Assembly: GCA_019022495.1 (NCBI GenBank)
Contig: JAFEKR010000001.1
Location: 4,526,001-4,590,000 of the forward strand
Length of the DNA: 64,000 nt
Source: Epichloe hybrida
Lineage: Eukaryota > Ascomycota > Sordariomycetes > Hypocreales > Clavicipitaceae
Direction: 5' to 3'
Shown: positions 23,467 through 34,132 of the stretch, piece after piece
Layout of the letters: the number at the start of each line of letters is the position of its first letter
How positions within the stretch are numbered: position 1 is the stretch's first letter
Made by a program: the position numbers and the translations under genes
The notes under the pieces: generated by a model
What the model was told of the DNA's origin: nothing
The model's database searches: none
Seen by the model: the letters and a program-made list of their open reading frames with translations, nothing else

Positions 23467-24349
23467 GAGTGGCCAGGGTAGACTCATCATTTCAGCAAGG
23501 AATACAGCAAGCAAGTGGGTTGTAGATACTGTCTCGTTTCGTCTTTGTTGCACCAGTGGAACACGGGGAGGGGAGGCACGTTTGTTGGTAAAGCAACAGA
23601 TTATGCGAACCAGACTCGTGCAGCGACCGATGAGATGGGGAGATGAGAGGTAGCAGGGCGGGATAGGAAGTGAGCAGTGGCAAGCCAAAGTTTTGTTTTG
23701 TCTTTTTTGAAAGCCTCACGGTAGATACCCTTGTGTTTGTCTGCAACGGGCGTGTCAGATACGATAGAGGAGTGGAGATGTCAAATGTCCACTTGGCTAG
23801 ATGTTTTGGAATATCGCATGTGAAGTGACGTTGATTCAAGCAAGTCTCCAAACTTGACCTGTCCAACTCTTGAGGAAACGATGGTGCTAATTCCTCACAG
23901 GTTCAGTTCAACTTGAGGTTCAAATCTGGAAGCAATTGATGCAAGGCAATTTATGACTCGGGAATCATGAACCTGATCCCGTCTCGTCTCGTTTGATTGT
24001 AGTATAGTAAATGTCATCCCGTCTCATTGTAGTATAGTAAAGGTCATCTCGTCTCATTGTAGTATAGTAGATGCCATCTCGTTTCATTGTGGTATAGTAA
24101 AGGTCATCTCGTCTCATCATCGTAGAATAAAGGGTATTCTCCTTTCCATCGCGTCAATACTTTCAGACATGATGCATGGCATGAAACTTTGTAGAAGAAT
24201 AGAGGATATAAAAAAGGTACTCTGCCCGCCCCACGAAACGCCAGCTGATAATTTTTGAAGAAAACCAAACGGACAATGACTAAATTTCAATTTTTTTTTC
24301 TAGCCTGTGTAAGAGCAAACTTTTCTGGGAGACTTGTGCAGGAAAATGG
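23467..24349. other. Convergent spacer with a 30-bp tandem repeat
   Basis: Contains the 3' ends of Arp1 and the DUF3602-like gene and a 30-bp repeat array (about 23991-24117). No further gene is seen. Confidence 0.6.
23991..24117. repeat. 30-bp tandem repeat, about four copies
   Basis: The core AGTATAGTAA recurs at exactly 30-bp steps (24001, 24031, 24061 with a G change, 24091 with a G change), each followed by GTCATCYC/GCCATCTC and then a GTYTCATTGT stretch. It lies about 520 bp beyond the Arp1 stop codon. Confidence 0.9.
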
Positions 24350-24838
24350 CTAGTCTCGTAGCGAGGAGGCGCTGACGCGGTTCCACAACTTGGCAGTCGA
24401 GCTCACGCTGCTCTCGAGGCTGCCTGCGCTGGAGACAGAGGCAGAGGCAGAGGCAGAGGCAGAGGCAGAGGCAGAGGCAGAGGCAGAGGCAGAGGCAGAG
24501 GAGGAGGCGTCGCTGCCCCTGCGGCGGTAGACGTTGCCGGCGCCGCCTCGGCCGCAGTACCCTACCGAGGCGTTGTCCCGGGCGGCGGCGTGGCGGACGG
24601 CATCGTCGAGGGAGCGCGTGACGCAGGGCAGCTCGGAGACGGCGTGGGCGTTGCCGGCGCCGCCGATGCCGCTGAAGAAGCGGCGCGAGGACGAGGCCTT
24701 GGTGGCCGAGGTGCTGCTGGCGGCGGTGCTGGCGGTGCTGGCGGTGGAGGCGCGGAAGGTGTTGCCTGCGCCGCCGCGGCCGCAGCGGATGTAGGAGGCT
24801 GTGGAGGGGGAGGGCTCGGTGATGAGGTAGTTGGACAT
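24350..24838 (-). CDS. Small GRGGAGN-motif protein (DUF3602-like)
   Basis: Start at 24838 gives MSNYLITEPSPSTASYIRCG, 162 aa. An in-frame ATG 47 codons upstream (24979) is less likely because that leader is hydrophobic and lies over a poly-A/T tract. The motif GRGGAGN occurs twice, GIGGAGN once, spaced along a Ser/Ala-rich chain, which is the hallmark of the fungal DUF3602 family. A run of about eleven Ser-Ala pairs comes from a GAGGCA hexamer repeat. No catalytic residues, signal peptide or membrane segment is visible. The function of the family is unknown to me. A hydrophilic tail ends WNRVSASSLRD. Confidence 0.75.
   Translation of the reverse strand: MSNYLITEPSPSTASYIRCGRGGAGNTFRASTASTASTAASSTSATKASSSRRFFSGIGGAGNAHAVSELPCVTRSLDDAVRHAAARDNASVGYCGRGGAGNVYRRRGSDASSSASASASASASASASASASASVSSAGSLESSVSSTAKLWNRVSASSLRD
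24436..24500. repeat. Coding hexamer repeat (GGCAGA on + strand)
   Basis: About eleven copies of a 6-bp unit inside the DUF3602-like gene, read on the minus strand as TCTGCC and encoding Ser-Ala pairs. The same hexamer, read from the other strand, forms an Arg-Gly tract in the gene at 48335-51689. Confidence 0.9.
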
Positions 24839-26313
24839 GTTATTAAATGTGGTCAAAAAAAAAAAAAGTAGATGCAGGTTGTCGAGTTGGGCTGAGATGT
24901 GTGTAAGCGTTAAGTCGTCGACGGGACGCGAAGAAGCATGGATTTTTTTGCCCAATGTCGCCCCGTGTTTTGGCGCCAAGTCAAAGAATCTACATGTACA
25001 TGTGTATGGTAGAGCTCCGGTGAATGAGGATGGCGGTGGTTGGCGTCTCTTCTACCGACTTATAAGAGCCTCCCTCCTCTTTGCCTTTAAAAACACATAC
25101 CAACCATCGTGGCAACCAAGGAGCCCGTGGCCCCCCTGGCTGGCCCACTCCCAAACGGGCAGAGAAGGGGGGTCAGCAGACCAACGGAAGGGGAAGAGAT
25201 TTTTTTTTTTTTCAATAAAAAAACATCGCACATTGCACAGGTAGCCACTAAAACGCTTGGCTGGCTTCCCCCGCGTTTCCCATGTAATACACACATAGGA
25301 CCAAGACTGTAAACAGGCAAGACTCCATCATGCGGGGGCCCAGGCAATTTCCATTACCCCATCGAAACGGGGTGGTGTGCGCCACGCTGCGGGTAAAGGG
25401 AAAAAAGTTTCTTCTCAGATGACCAAGGGCCTCCTTTAGCCAACAACATGACAAACATGATACATGATGCAATGGATGGGTCAATGCGGCCCCCCAGCAG
25501 AGGAAGCTTGCAGAGTTTTTTCTTGGCCCCTGTCGGTGGCGAGTCGCTTTGTGATCGGCGCCTGCCGGTGCAGATGGGAAAGGGGAAATCGGTCCGGCGA
25601 CTGCATCACGATAATGCGGCCCATTCGCATTCGCTATACCGAGTACTCGGCATCTCTTTTGTACCAAGATGCTTCTTCCAAGCACGAATCCAAGGTGTGG
25701 TGACTGTGGAACAACACCTTTAGAAAAAGAATTAGTAAATGATACAGCCAATCAGCATCGTCTACTCCGTACTCGATCCTACATCGTACATAACGCCCCA
25801 TAAACCCGGCTTGGATCACGATGGAACTGGGCCAAGCTTGCTTGAACGAATTTGTATTAGGAAAATGGTAAAACATTTGTCGCCAACGCCTCTCATCCAT
25901 CCCTAGCTGTCAACAAACATGACTCCCGTGTGCACACACATCTGAGACATCTCCCGCATCGCTGGTATACAATAAAAAATCTGTAAATGACATGGCTTGG
26001 AGGATTGAAATCCACGACCCTCGTTGAACAGGCGACGTCGAGCAGGAAATTCACTTGATAGTTAGTTCTTCATTGCCAACCAATCCCGATCCCTGTCCCG
26101 ATCCCCCAACGCCGTAAAATCACATGTTCGGCCCAACTCCTGTATAAACGCGGACCCTGGCGTCGGTTCTATCATCCCAAAATCAACAGACTGCAAGGCC
26201 GCATCTTGAACTCTCGTTGATGGATGGTATATATCGCCCGGGACATGACAAAAGTAAAGAAAAAAAAAAGAAAACAGGGGGAAAGACATTGGATTCTCCG
26301 TCTCGTAGCGGCT
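24839..26313. other. Spacer between DUF3602-like and GH76 genes
   Basis: No gene supported. It contains A/T homopolymer tracts (about 24855-24867 and 25200-25213), one TACTCCGTA motif at 25763 and probably the promoter of the DUF3602-like gene and the 3' UTR of the GH76 gene. Confidence 0.55.
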
Positions 26314-27915
26314 TTAAGCTCCGACACTCATCCATCCAAAGATGCCGCACGCTGACCCGAGAACCAGCATGGTCAAGATGCCTGCTCCAGCTCTGTCGGC
26401 CGTCGTAATGGGCTTCATTATCTTCTGAGCATTATCGCCATTACCACCGGCGTTAGGGTTGCCCTTGGATGAACCACCGGTATTCTCCGTCAACGGAGGC
26501 TTGGCATCAGCAATCAGGAGAGACATGACGGCAGACAGAGCAGACATCTCTTGACCGGCCCCCGTCTTGCCATCGTACACTCCGCTGGCCCATTTGAAGC
26601 CACATTGACGACCGAGCGTACCGCCGGTGCATTGCTTGACGGCGGCCTGAGCCGACGTCTTAAGAACGGGTCGAATTGTGTCGATTGTGTATGGGGCAAG
26701 TTGAGTGATGGTCGAGTACCATCGGTGAAGGAAGCCCTTGAAGGTGAGCATGTCTGTGGTGCAGGTGCCAGCATTCTCGCATGATATCTCGACGGCAACG
26801 CCCTTGGTGAGGAACGTCTCCATGGCGTGCTTGACCAGTCCGTCCAAACGAGCTTTCCAAGTTGAATTTCCGTTTGTCTATGTATTTTAGTCAGTAGCCG
26901 TACCGTACCCTCTGTTCATGCACATACACACTGGCACAGGTGTGCACAGAGACAGTGCATGTGGTTTGGGTTCCTCGAGATGCGTGTACTTACGACATTG
27001 TACATGAAAACCACGCCTTCCGCAAACACAGCGTTGTTGTAAGAGAATTCGGCCTTGTTGATAACCTTGCAATCGTTGCCAACCTTGGCACCATCGTAGA
27101 TGGCATAGTTCTTGTTGTCGATGAATCCAATCTTCCACATCCAGTCCCATGTTCTATCTGCCCAATCAGAATACGTGGTGTTGCCGGTGTAGCGGAACAG
27201 ACGGGCTCCCATGTTGAAGAAGCAGCCGTTGGCGATGCTATTCTTGTAGTCGTATCCGTTGTTCGCAAAAGGAATCTGCCATCGCAAGCCACCACCGCAG
27301 GTCGAATCATGGCGGTCGGGACTAGCCTGCGTGTTGAAAACGGCCTGGGCGAGCTCGAGCCACTGTGGCTTGTCGGTTGGTGGATTCGGGAAGCCATTCT
27401 CGGCGGCCGTCATGGCAGCCATGCCCCAGAAGCCTTGATCGTCGTTGCCTAGCGATGCGGTGACGTTTCGAGGCATGTAGTCTTTGTTCTCGCCGACCTG
27501 AAACAGCATCGCCTGCATGATTTCGTTGTTGTATGTTGAATCGCCGGTCCAATACCAATAGTCGATCAAAGTCGCCCACATCGCACCGCCTTCCCACCAG
27601 TAGTAGTCTCCGTGAGGTGGTGGTCCAGGCAGAATACCGGGTGTTTGCCCAGTCAGATTGCCCTTGTAGTATTGAAGCATATCCCATGCTATGGTGCTTG
27701 CGCTTTGTTTGATGGCGGCTATGAGAGGAGACGTTAATATGCGAGGAGTAACGTGTTTGATTCTACCTGGCATTCTACCCCAGCTTAGATCGAATAGCAG
27801 TTTGGAGTGGCTTACCGGTGTCCGCAATGGAAAACGGAGACGTCTGAGCCTGTACCAATGCCGCCATGGACAGCAATGACGCAGCCGCCGCGTGAGAGGA
27901 GAGCTTAGACCTCAT
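26314..27915 (-). CDS. GPI-anchored GH76 family alpha-1,6-mannanase, Dfg5/Dcw1 type
   Basis: Predicted exons in coding order: 27915-27816, 27718-26994, 26877-26314 (462 aa). Residues 1-24 form a signal peptide ([20 protein letters not shown] then VQAQ). The GH76 catalytic domain follows, with [20 protein letters not shown], the paired acidic motif [17 protein letters not shown] (expected catalytic Asp pair), [12 protein letters not shown] and [18 protein letters not shown]-glycosylation sequons such as NVTAS and NTTY are present. The C-terminus has a Gly/Asn/Ser-rich spacer and then a hydrophobic tail ([17 protein letters not shown]), a typical GPI-attachment signal. Yeast Dfg5 and Dcw1 act at the plasma membrane to transfer GPI-mannoproteins into the cell wall; a similar role is inferred. 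Intron 2 is about 116 nt. Confidence 0.92.
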
Positions 27916-29211
27916 GATGTGTGGGGACACGCTGTAAAAGATGCGTGTTGGTGTTGCTGCTGCCGCCGCCGCCGCTGCTGCTGCTGAGACGTATTAAGAT
28001 GGCGAGGCGAGAGCGAGAAGGTTGTGGTCAGCTACGGATGACGTTGATTGACGTTGGCGTGGTTGGTCAAGGTGCGCCCCGGGAACGACGAATGTGCCGC
28101 ACCGAATTTGGTTGCGAACTGCCCGGCACCTCACCGTAAGATATGTTTCGGGTGTATCGCTGTTGTTCTGGCCTGCGTCATGCAGCGAAGGCGAGCACCA
28201 CCAGTGTTGATGGCTCCGAGATGTCGCGTCAAAAAGGTCGAGGTCGCTTTGGCAGTGGACGACGGGAAGAAGCAACGACGAGGTTGACGAAAGGAACGGA
28301 GTACACGCATTACACGGATTGCACGGACCACACACTATTATTGGACGGGGGCCGGAATGACAAGCCCATGGGGGCACGAGGAGCCCGAGACTTGTGACAC
28401 GGGCGAAAAATGTATGAGGAAATTAGTACAGGGGACTTGGATCGGACTAGCTAAAATCCACTGCTTCGTAATGGACAGCCACCAGCCACCAGCCACCAGC
28501 CACCAGCCTGGCTTACCCACCCATCCGAACCATCCGCGCCGTCCAGAGAGTCGCCAGTTCATTCCTCGTCACCATTATTATTCTTTGACTGCGAGACAAG
28601 GCGCGTACTGTAGATTGTCGCACCGAAGTCTATGTCGGGATCAGACATCCATTTGCCACCGCATATCCACTCCCGCCCACTTGCCCATTTTTATGGACTC
28701 GCGTGCAAAAGCCCTGTGTTGTTGAGGATGCCAGCATTACGAGCTTCTACCGAGCAACCCGTAACAAAGCATGATTTTCAAATCATTTCAGATGATTTCA
28801 CACCTTGGACAGGCGAATCTTTTTCTGTCATGAACCAATCACATGTGACATATGCCTCAGGGAGCCAAACTCGCCAACTCATGACGGGCCGACCTTGTTC
28901 CGGCGTCCCCATCACCGGCCAATGACTAGTCTGACAGGGCCAATTGCGTGTGCTTATGTCAAAGCTGTCCTCAAGGTCCCAGGTGGCCCATACAGGCCCT
29001 GGATTTATGTGGCATTGACCTGAATATCAGAAGCAGAATCGAATACAACCTGCACAACACGAGCGCGCTCTGCTAATTCGGTTTCGGCGGCTGTGACGAT
29101 CCGAATGGAATAAAGCAACCAGGACTCCGAAAATAAGCGCACCGTAAATATTTTCCTTCTTCTTTCCCCTACCGAAGACGCCAACGGTTGTCGCCTGCTG
29201 GCAGAGGCACC
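27916..29211. other. Divergent spacer between GH76 and Erv41-like genes
   Basis: Both promoters should lie here. It has a CCGCCG(C)n/GCTGCT triplet patch at 27955-27985 and a short (CCAGCCA)n repeat at about 28480-28506. No gene is supported. Confidence 0.55.
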
Positions 29212-30475
29212 ATGGACAGTCTCGAGAAGCGTGGCCTCGACGAGGACAACTTTGGCGCAAAGGGCAGCGTTGTCAGCGCATTCGATGCATTCCGTATGTT
29301 CAGCGTCGCGCAGATGACCAGGCAGGCCATTGTTTACTGACTCGACAATGTCGCCACAGCCAAATCGAAACCACAATACGTGACCAGAACCGAGGGTGGA
29401 GGAAAATGGACCGTGGCCATGGCCGTCGTGTCTCTCTTCTTGCTCTGGGCCGAGCTGGTACGTTGGTGGCGCGGATCCGAGTCGCACACGTTTGAAGTGG
29501 AGAGGGAGATATCGCATTCCATGCAAATCAACCTGGATGTCGTGATACTCATGAAGTGCGGCGACCTGCACGTCAACGTGCAGGATGCCGCCGGTGATCT
29601 CATCCTGGCCGGCACCACGCTGAACAGGGACGAGACAAGCTGGGCGCAGTGGGTCAATCAAAAGGGCGTGCACAAGCTGGGCAGGGATGGCGAGGGCCGA
29701 GTCGTCACGGGCGCCGGGTGGCAGAACCTCGACGAGGAGGGTTTCGGCGAAGAGCACGTCCATGACATTGTGGCCCTGGGCAAGAAACGAGCCAAATGGG
29801 CCAGAACACCCCGAGTCCGCGGACCACCTGACAGCTGCCGAATCTATGGAAGCCTGGAACTGAACAAGGTCCAGGGCGACTTTCACATTACGGCCAGAGG
29901 CCATGGGTACCAGGGCCTCGGCCGCCATTTGGATCACGGGAGTAAGTCGCTGAATTTTTTTTTTTAAAAATCTGCTGCATCATGCCTGGCACAGAACCAC
30001 TGACGTTGAGAGGAAAACAGGCTTCAACTTCTCACACATCATCAACGAGTTATCCTTTGGTGCCTACTATCCCTCCCTCGTCAACCCACTCGATCGCACG
30101 GTCAACATCGCCCAGCATCACTTCCACAAGTTCCAATACTACGTCTCCGTGGTGCCCACGCGATACACGGTCGGTTCCAGCTCCATCGCCACCAACCAGT
30201 ATGCCGTGACTGAACAGAGCAAGGTCGTGTCGGAGTACATGGTGCCAGGCATCTTTGTCAAATACGACATTGAGCCCATTGTGCTGTCTGTCAATGAGAA
30301 CCGCGACGGCTTCTTTAAATTTGCTTTCAAGCTCATCAATGTGCTGTCAGGTGTGCTCGTTGCTGGACACTGGGGCTTCACATTGAGCGAGTGGTTCCGC
30401 GAGGTGATTGGCAAGAGAAGGCGGCAGAGCGGTGGCGAAGGGTTTCTAGGCACGAAGCATGGGTATGATGCGTAG
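29212..30475 (+). CDS. erv41: ER-Golgi cargo receptor, Erv41/ERGIC2 type
   Basis: Predicted exons 29212-29293, 29360-29941, 30021-30475 (372 aa), phases consistent. The N-terminus reads SAFDAFPKSKPQYVTRT, the conserved cytosolic head of the Erv41/Erv46 family. A first membrane segment follows at about residues 41-58 (VAMAVVSLFLLWAELV). A long luminal region contains SHSMQINLDVVILMKCGDLHVNVQD, GSLELNKVQGDFHIT, the NFSHIINELSFG motif and YFVS-like VVPTRY. The second membrane segment is near the C-terminus (FKLINVLSGVLVAGHWGF) with a basic cytosolic tail. Erv41 pairs with Erv46 to recycle cargo and escaped ER proteins between ER and Golgi in COPII/COPI vesicles. Length (yeast Erv41 is about 350 aa) and the PPDSCRIYG motif fit Erv41 rather than the longer Erv46. 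Confidence 0.9.
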
Positions 30476-31035
30476 AGAGTGAAAGGAAAAGGAGATGGAA
30501 AGGAGGAGCCTTATACATGGACGGGGGTGCGTTTTGTATTGGGGAGATGATGGCGTTTATAGGCATACTTGGAATTGTTTCAGCGTACGTTTATTAGTTG
30601 CGGGTGCTACGTGATGGGGCGTGAAATCTTGTATGTATTCACTTTCACTGATCCCATCAATGTTGGCCGGGAAGGCAGAACATGACCGTTGCTGTGATGC
30701 TCCGGCCTTGTCTGGAAACAACTTGTTCTCAATCGTGTGTGTGTGTCACCTGAAAGTGCGCGCATTGTTGATTCCGACGGCTTCCGTGCTCTCGTGAATT
30801 ATTTCAAAAGATTTGCTTACACTCTGTGCCTAACTCCGTGAGACCGAACTTACGGTCGCTCGTGTGTCGAGCCTCAGAGTTTTGATGGGGCATACTGAAT
30901 TTGACTCTGCATCTCTTTTTCACACATAACTTGTAATTACAGGAAGTGAGACTCCGACTCGAAGATTACTCGATGCATTGATCTAGACTGCTAACGTAAC
31001 CAGCAAGGTTGGCCTCGCATCGGTTGAGCCCGCAT
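30476..31035. other. Convergent 3' spacer
   Basis: 560 bp between the stop codons of the Erv41-like and mitochondrial genes. A short GTGTGTGTGT run occurs at 30735-30746. Nothing else is seen. Confidence 0.5.
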
Positions 31036-32262
31036 CTACTTGGCTTCCTTCTTGGCCTTTTCAACGATATCCTTTCCCTTTTCTGACTGCTTCTCCAAAA
31101 CTCGTTTGATTTCTTCGACAGTTTCCTTGAAGAGCTTCTCGCCCTCGTCCCTGTGCTTGTCCGCAACCTCGCCAATCTGCTGTAGCTTCTGCAGCACGTC
31201 GCCACCCTGAGGAACCATGTTCAAGTACTTGTTAAGACCAAGACTGCTGCTAGCGCTTGAGGCCTTGTCCTTTCCCTTCTCTACTGTGTCTTGGATGTAC
31301 TTTGACAGGTCGTCCACATCACCAGATCGGACCTTGTTAAACAGCTCGGTCAAGTTGGATTGCTTCAACGCGTCGGTGTTCTTCTCAATCAGCTCCTTGA
31401 CCTTGGGATTCTTGTCCAAATACGGCTTGGCGGCCTCCAGACCCTTCTTCCATGCCTCGTCGCCGACTTGACTAAACTGTTGAACCTTTTCTTCAATCAA
31501 CTTGCGGGCTTTGTCAAGGTTATCGGCGGAGAAACCCCCGGCTAGAATATCCTTGACTTGACCCCATGTTTCATCGACCTGCTTCTTCACCTCGGGGCCG
31601 TAGTTCTTACCCATTGACTGGAGCTTCTCGATGCTTGGGCCAAACCTCTCCTTGGCCTCGGGATGGTTGTCGATAATGTCGGAGATAGCCTCGCTACCGA
31701 GGCTTGCAATTTTCCTGGATACATCTGCCAGAACGTCGTAAGCCTTGGAGGCCGTCTCCAAGCTGAGGCCAGATTTGGAAACGTCCTTGATTTGCTTGTA
31801 GGCATCGGTGACGATCTTGTCGGCTTCCTCCTTGTGGCTGCTGCGGACGGCCTCCAAGTCCTTGAAGGCAGCGTCGACGAAGCCTCTGCCACCGGGCACC
31901 CAGACAGCGTAGGAGTAGGCAAACTGCTTGATCGAGTCGACGGCTTGATCGGCGCTGGGCGTGCTGTCCTGCAGCTTCTTGGCAGCGGCATCGTACGTTC
32001 TGCTGGCCTCAATGGCAGCTTTGTTGATCTTGGATGCTGTGCGTCCAGCCGGGGTGAAGGAGTAGATTCCATACGCCACAGCGGTTCCCACCACACCACC
32101 AAGCACGCCGGTCGCGAAATGCGAGGTGCTCGAGCCTCCTGCGCCTGATGTCGAGGTGGACTGATGACGGCATGACTGTTGGCGAGGAACGCGGCGGGTA
32201 ACGGAACGCGGCGCAGAGCGGCAAGCCACCAAGCGGCTACCGAGTTGTCTTGACGAATACAT
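31036..32262 (-). CDS. Predicted mitochondrial helical protein, function unknown
   Basis: Single exon. The start at 32262 gives MYSSRQLGSRLVACRSAPRS (408 aa), a clear amphipathic, Arg/Ser-rich presequence without acidic residues. An upstream in-frame ATG (32394) would add 44 residues that hide this presequence. A Gly/Ala/Val-rich segment at about residues 41-63 (HFATGVLGGVVGTAVAYGIY) predicts one membrane span. The rest is highly charged and helical, with many Lys/Glu/Ala heptad-like stretches (KARKLIEEKVQQFSQVGDEA), ending in a Lys-rich tail. The layout suggests an inner-membrane protein with a coiled-coil or LEA-like soluble part. I recognise similar proteins as conserved but unnamed in ascomycetes; no enzyme motif is visible. 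Confidence 0.75.
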   Translation of the reverse strand: MYSSRQLGSRLVACRSAPRSVTRRVPRQQSCRHQSTSTSGAGGSSTSHFATGVLGGVVGTAVAYGIYSFTPAGRTASKINKAAIEASRTYDAAAKKLQDSTPSADQAVDSIKQFAYSYAVWVPGGRGFVDAAFKDLEAVRSSHKEEADKIVTDAYKQIKDVSKSGLSLETASKAYDVLADVSRKIASLGSEAISDIIDNHPEAKERFGPSIEKLQSMGKNYGPEVKKQVDETWGQVKDILAGGFSADNLDKARKLIEEKVQQFSQVGDEAWKKGLEAAKPYLDKNPKVKELIEKNTDALKQSNLTELFNKVRSGDVDDLSKYIQDTVEKGKDKASSASSSLGLNKYLNMVPQGGDVLQKLQQIGEVADKHRDEGEKLFKETVEEIKRVLEKQSEKGKDIVEKAKKEAK

Positions 32263-34132
32263 GACAGTGAGGGTCACGTCACGGCTCTGGGATGGGGAGA
32301 CGAGGAAACGAGGAAATGAGGAAATGAGACGATGAGTTTTTCGAGCTATGAGGAGGATAGTCTTCCAGCTTCCAGGAGGCCAGGAGGAGCTCAATTGATC
32401 GGGACAGCGATGGCGGATACGGCCAATTGAGGCAGGGTGCGATGATGACTGATGGTGCTGGTTAGAAATGTACGAGGACGAAGGATGTTGAAGGTTTGCG
32501 ATGGGAAAAGGTCATATAAAAGTCGCACAGCAGCCAACGCTAATTTCCATTTCAATTCCAACAAGGAAAAGGCTGGCAAAAGCATGGCTTGATGCGAAAT
32601 GATGACGACGGCATTTTCTGGTGCAGCTGCATGCAGAGCTCGGGGGGGTGATGCTCCGCCATGTGACGTCAGCGGCGATGCGTTTCCCATTTTCGTCCTG
32701 TTTGTCTGAAATAGAAATACAAAGCAAACAAAGTGCTATGTGCGTTCCTGCAGACCAGAAGCACTGGAAAGACAGCCTCGAAGACATGAATATCTACTTG
32801 GACCGCATGGACCGCAGATTCTACCTCTATGATGTTCCGCTGGTGCATAACTTCAGCACCATTAATCAGCCAGGCCAATGGGACCGACATTCGCAAGGTT
32901 TTTGATGGGACTCTGCTTCAGTCCCAGCCTGTGAATGTCGTGGTAAGTCAAGCTTCATACTCTGCGTACTAAATCCAGGATAGACTAACGACGAGAAAGA
33001 CTCTCGTGATGAACCACGATACGTGGCCGTACCAGGCACTCGAGATTCCCATCTCAAGTTGGTTGAAGCCCATGGGGTGGCTGTTGTTCTGTCGAATGCT
33101 GGGCCTGGTACGAAGAGAATGCATGATGGCGAAATGCATCAAGGGGAGAAATTGGACAGACGTTCTCGGTTGGTCTGATGGCCCAGTTTCGATCGGAAAC
33201 GATGGGTCTTGTTGTAGTGACAGCAATATTTACAAGGGGTGACGTCGCCTTGAAGAAGCATGAGAAGAAGTATGATCTTGGTTGGCTTGGAGGATGAGCT
33301 GCACGATGGTGAAGACATAAACTACGCAACGACATACTATACGACGGACTTTGAAATAGGCATGGCATTAGTATGCCATGCCCACTTTCATTCATGCTTC
33401 TCTTCCCTTTCTTCTCTGGTAACGGACATGTCGCTCTTTGAAACGCATTGGGGATCAAGATCAAAAACTGCACATCAAACCCGATTGTTTGGATTTTACT
33501 GGCGCCATCGTCAAAGAAGAACTTGGTTGAGGTGACGCCGTCTGATTAGAGGATTGCAGGCGACGGAACGGGAGGTTCAGCTAGTCAAAGGGACGCGTCT
33601 CGGCTGACCAGCTCAAGTCACGCTGTTTACGAATCTTGATCGAGAAACCTGAACAAGTTGTCGACCATGTCGACCATGCCGGAGGTGCTGCGGGTAAAAT
33701 CTCCGTATGAGAAGACGAGTGTGGTATTTATTTTGTAAACGATATGCATGAGCGGGGTCTCTTACATGAACGCTCAGCGCCGGGTTTTTGCAGCAACTAA
33801 GCCTCGAATAGAATAGATTAGCAAGTCTCGACAACAAGAGTCGTATCAATTTTCCTCACCAAGGTTCCTGGAAGATCTCAACTTTTATTTTAGCCTTGGA
33901 GACCCAGATGTACCTGGTAAAAACATGAGTAGAGATAGTTGGAGATAACTCGCTGCGCCTTCACTTCACTTAGCGGACCCACCCAGCGACAACCACGACG
34001 GAACACACAATTCTGGTCTTACCGCCTTTATTAATCAGGGTGCACTTGCCTCCAGAAGAACCGTTTCAGTCTTGACTTCCACCCCGCACTAAAAAGTAGT
34101 CATCTCTAGTCCGTGATAATTCGCTGCAGCAG
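32263..34132. other. Spacer, possibly with one very small gene
   Basis: Holds the promoter of the minus-strand mitochondrial gene on the left and of the SRPK-like gene on the right. The only structured coding signal is the weak two-exon frame at 32832-33178. No repeat stands out. Confidence 0.45.
32832..33178 (+). CDS. Possible two-exon small protein, unidentified
   Basis: Exons 32832-32942 and 32996-33178 give 97 aa (MFRWCITSAPLISQANGTDI at the start). The 53-nt intron has a strong GTAAGT donor, an ACTAAC-like branch site just upstream and an AG acceptor, and both exons remain in phase. The composition of exon 2 (PRYVAVPGTRDSHLKLVEAH) looks protein-like. I find no family. It may equally be chance or a remnant of a larger gene, since the ACTAAC box lies close to the acceptor and no conserved motif supports it. 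Confidence 0.22.

Noticed and set aside
813..24117. Tandem arrays as CRISPR
   Set aside because: Repeats are directly adjacent without unique spacers, and the sequence is eukaryotic.
24839..24979. N-terminal extension of the DUF3602-like protein
   Set aside because: The extension is hydrophobic, encoded in part by a poly-A/T tract, and unlike the family start; the Met at 24838 fits better.
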